Source of the DNA: Deltaproteobacteria bacterium
GTDB lineage: Bacteria > Myxococcota_A > Polyangia > Nannocystales > Nannocystaceae
Reading direction: 5' to 3'
NCBI GenBank assembly: GCA_947492135.1
Contig: CANLQR010000015.1
Location: forward strand, 1 to 35,610
DNA: 35,610 nucleotides
Shown: piece after piece, positions 35,077 to 35,610 of the stretch
Layout: each line of letters starts with the position of its first letter
Numbering within the stretch: position 1 is the stretch's first letter
Notes under the pieces: generated by a model
What the model was told of the DNA's origin: nothing
The model's database searches: none
What the model saw: the letters and a program-made list of their open reading frames with translations, nothing else
Position numbers and translations under genes: made by a program

Positions 35077-35610
35077 ATGATGTCGAGCAAGAGGTTCTCG
35101 AGGGTGCTGTCACTTGCGATCGTCACCGTGGTCGCCTGCGGTGCGCCCGACGATGGCACCGACACCGATCCCGTCTCACTGCAATGCGGCCACCAGGGCG
35201 TGCTCTACGAGCCCGGCGAGGAGTTCACCACCGGTGACGGCTGCGTCACCTACCGCTGCGAGGACAGCGGAACGCTGACACCGACCCTCGACAATCGCAT
35301 CACCATCGCCGGTGACCTCGACCTGCCGACCGCCGAGGACGTCGCCGCCCAGGCGTGTGTGGGTGTGGTCGAGGGCTCGCTGACCATCTCCGGCACCGCC
35401 GCCGATCTGTCCGCGCTCGGCCAGCTCACACGGGTCGGCGGCACCCTCGACATCTCCGCCTCGGACACCGTCACGCTCCACGGACTCGAGGCGCTCACAG
35501 AGGTCGGCGCCGGCATCATCATCGCTGACCACGCCGCGCTGACCTCGATGTCATTCATGCCCAACCTCCGCGTGGTCGGCGGCATCGAGAGCCGCAACAA
35601 CGATGCGCTC
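35077..35610 (+). CDS. Lipoprotein with VWC-like and receptor-L/LRR-like domains, cut by window edge
   Basis: A frame from ATG 35077 (or ATG 35080) stays open to the window end (178 codons, no stop). The signal LSLAIVTVVAC puts the lipidated Cys at residue 21. Next is a short VWC-like module (LQCGHQGVLYEPGEEFTTGD, CVTYRCED). Then repeating strands of the type LTISGTAADLSALGQLTRVG, GTLDISASDTVTLHGLEALT and SMSFMPNLRVVGGIESRNND resemble receptor L-domain or leucine-rich beta-helix repeats found in surface proteins of Myxococcota. It is likely an exported adhesion or recognition protein. The 222 bases before it hold no gene that I can see. Confidence 0.75.
   Translation, partial: MMSSKRFSRVLSLAIVTVVACGAPDDGTDTDPVSLQCGHQGVLYEPGEEFTTGDGCVTYRCEDSGTLTPTLDNRITIAGDLDLPTAEDVAAQACVGVVEGSLTISGTAADLSALGQLTRVGGTLDISASDTVTLHGLEALTEVGAGIIIADHAALTSMSFMPNLRVVGGIESRNNDAL

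Overview
The window is high-GC bacterial chromosome, most likely from a Myxococcota (myxobacterial) species, possibly near the Nannocystaceae/Polyangia. The reasons are two surface proteins with MYXO-CTERM-like tails, a lipoprotein with eight DUF4215-type cysteine repeats, a large Ser/Thr kinase with a TPR-like tail next to an ECF sigma factor, and an unusual density of lipoproteins with acidic, Ser/Thr or Gly linkers. The lineage is inferred from gene content; there is no rRNA or other marker here. I found no tRNA, rRNA, IS element, prophage or CRISPR array.

Layout. 1-2354: a cut-off minus-strand gene, a DUF2378-like protein, a Pro/Lys-rich lipoprotein and a small membrane protein with a frameshift. 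2391-6225: a possible nucleic-acid repair cluster, made of an RlaP-type nucleotidyltransferase, a WGR-SMI1/KNR4-WGR protein and a SWIM zinc-finger/ATP-dependent ligase with a degenerate WGR-like tail. 6490-7882: a DUF2809 membrane protein, a disrupted minus-strand membrane protein and a DUF1963-like protein. 7930-12590: divergent MYXO-CTERM genes (a QExxH metalloprotease-like protein and a DUF2330 protein), then a DUF1573-type lipoprotein with an in-frame TGA exactly at the first Cys of its CGCT motif. 12706-16569: Ser/Thr kinase and ECF sigma factor. 16686-23224: small and secreted proteins, including a DUF1328 peptide, an Asp/Cys-rich lipoprotein, a remnant of a TPR tail, a DUF6992-like membrane protein, an N-acetylmuramoyl-alanine amidase lipoprotein and the frameshifted Cys-repeat lipoprotein. 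23361-28061: a MAPEG protein, then a minus-strand operon (thiolase, DRE-TIM acyltransferase, lipoprotein) facing a probable outer-membrane protein across a region rich in inverted repeats. 28172-29621: two different toxin-antitoxin pairs back to back. 29747-32662: an SGNH hydrolase lipoprotein, a lipoprotein with a Kunitz-like domain and other exported proteins. 32983-34854: acetate kinase fused to a PduL-type phosphotransacylase. The right edge cuts a VWC/receptor-L-like lipoprotein.

How the genes work together. The ligase start follows the WGR gene stop by four bases, so those two are probably translated together. The nucleotidyltransferase lies upstream on the same strand. The sigma factor and kinase form a likely regulatory pair. 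The thiolase and DRE-TIM enzyme form a small acyl-CoA metabolic operon. The AckA-PduL fusion would hold both steps from acyl-CoA to carboxylate plus ATP in one chain. Several genes are interrupted by single-base frame changes (near 1943, 6954 and 22998). These may be real decay or sequence errors, and this should be kept in mind when judging the in-frame TGA at 11781.
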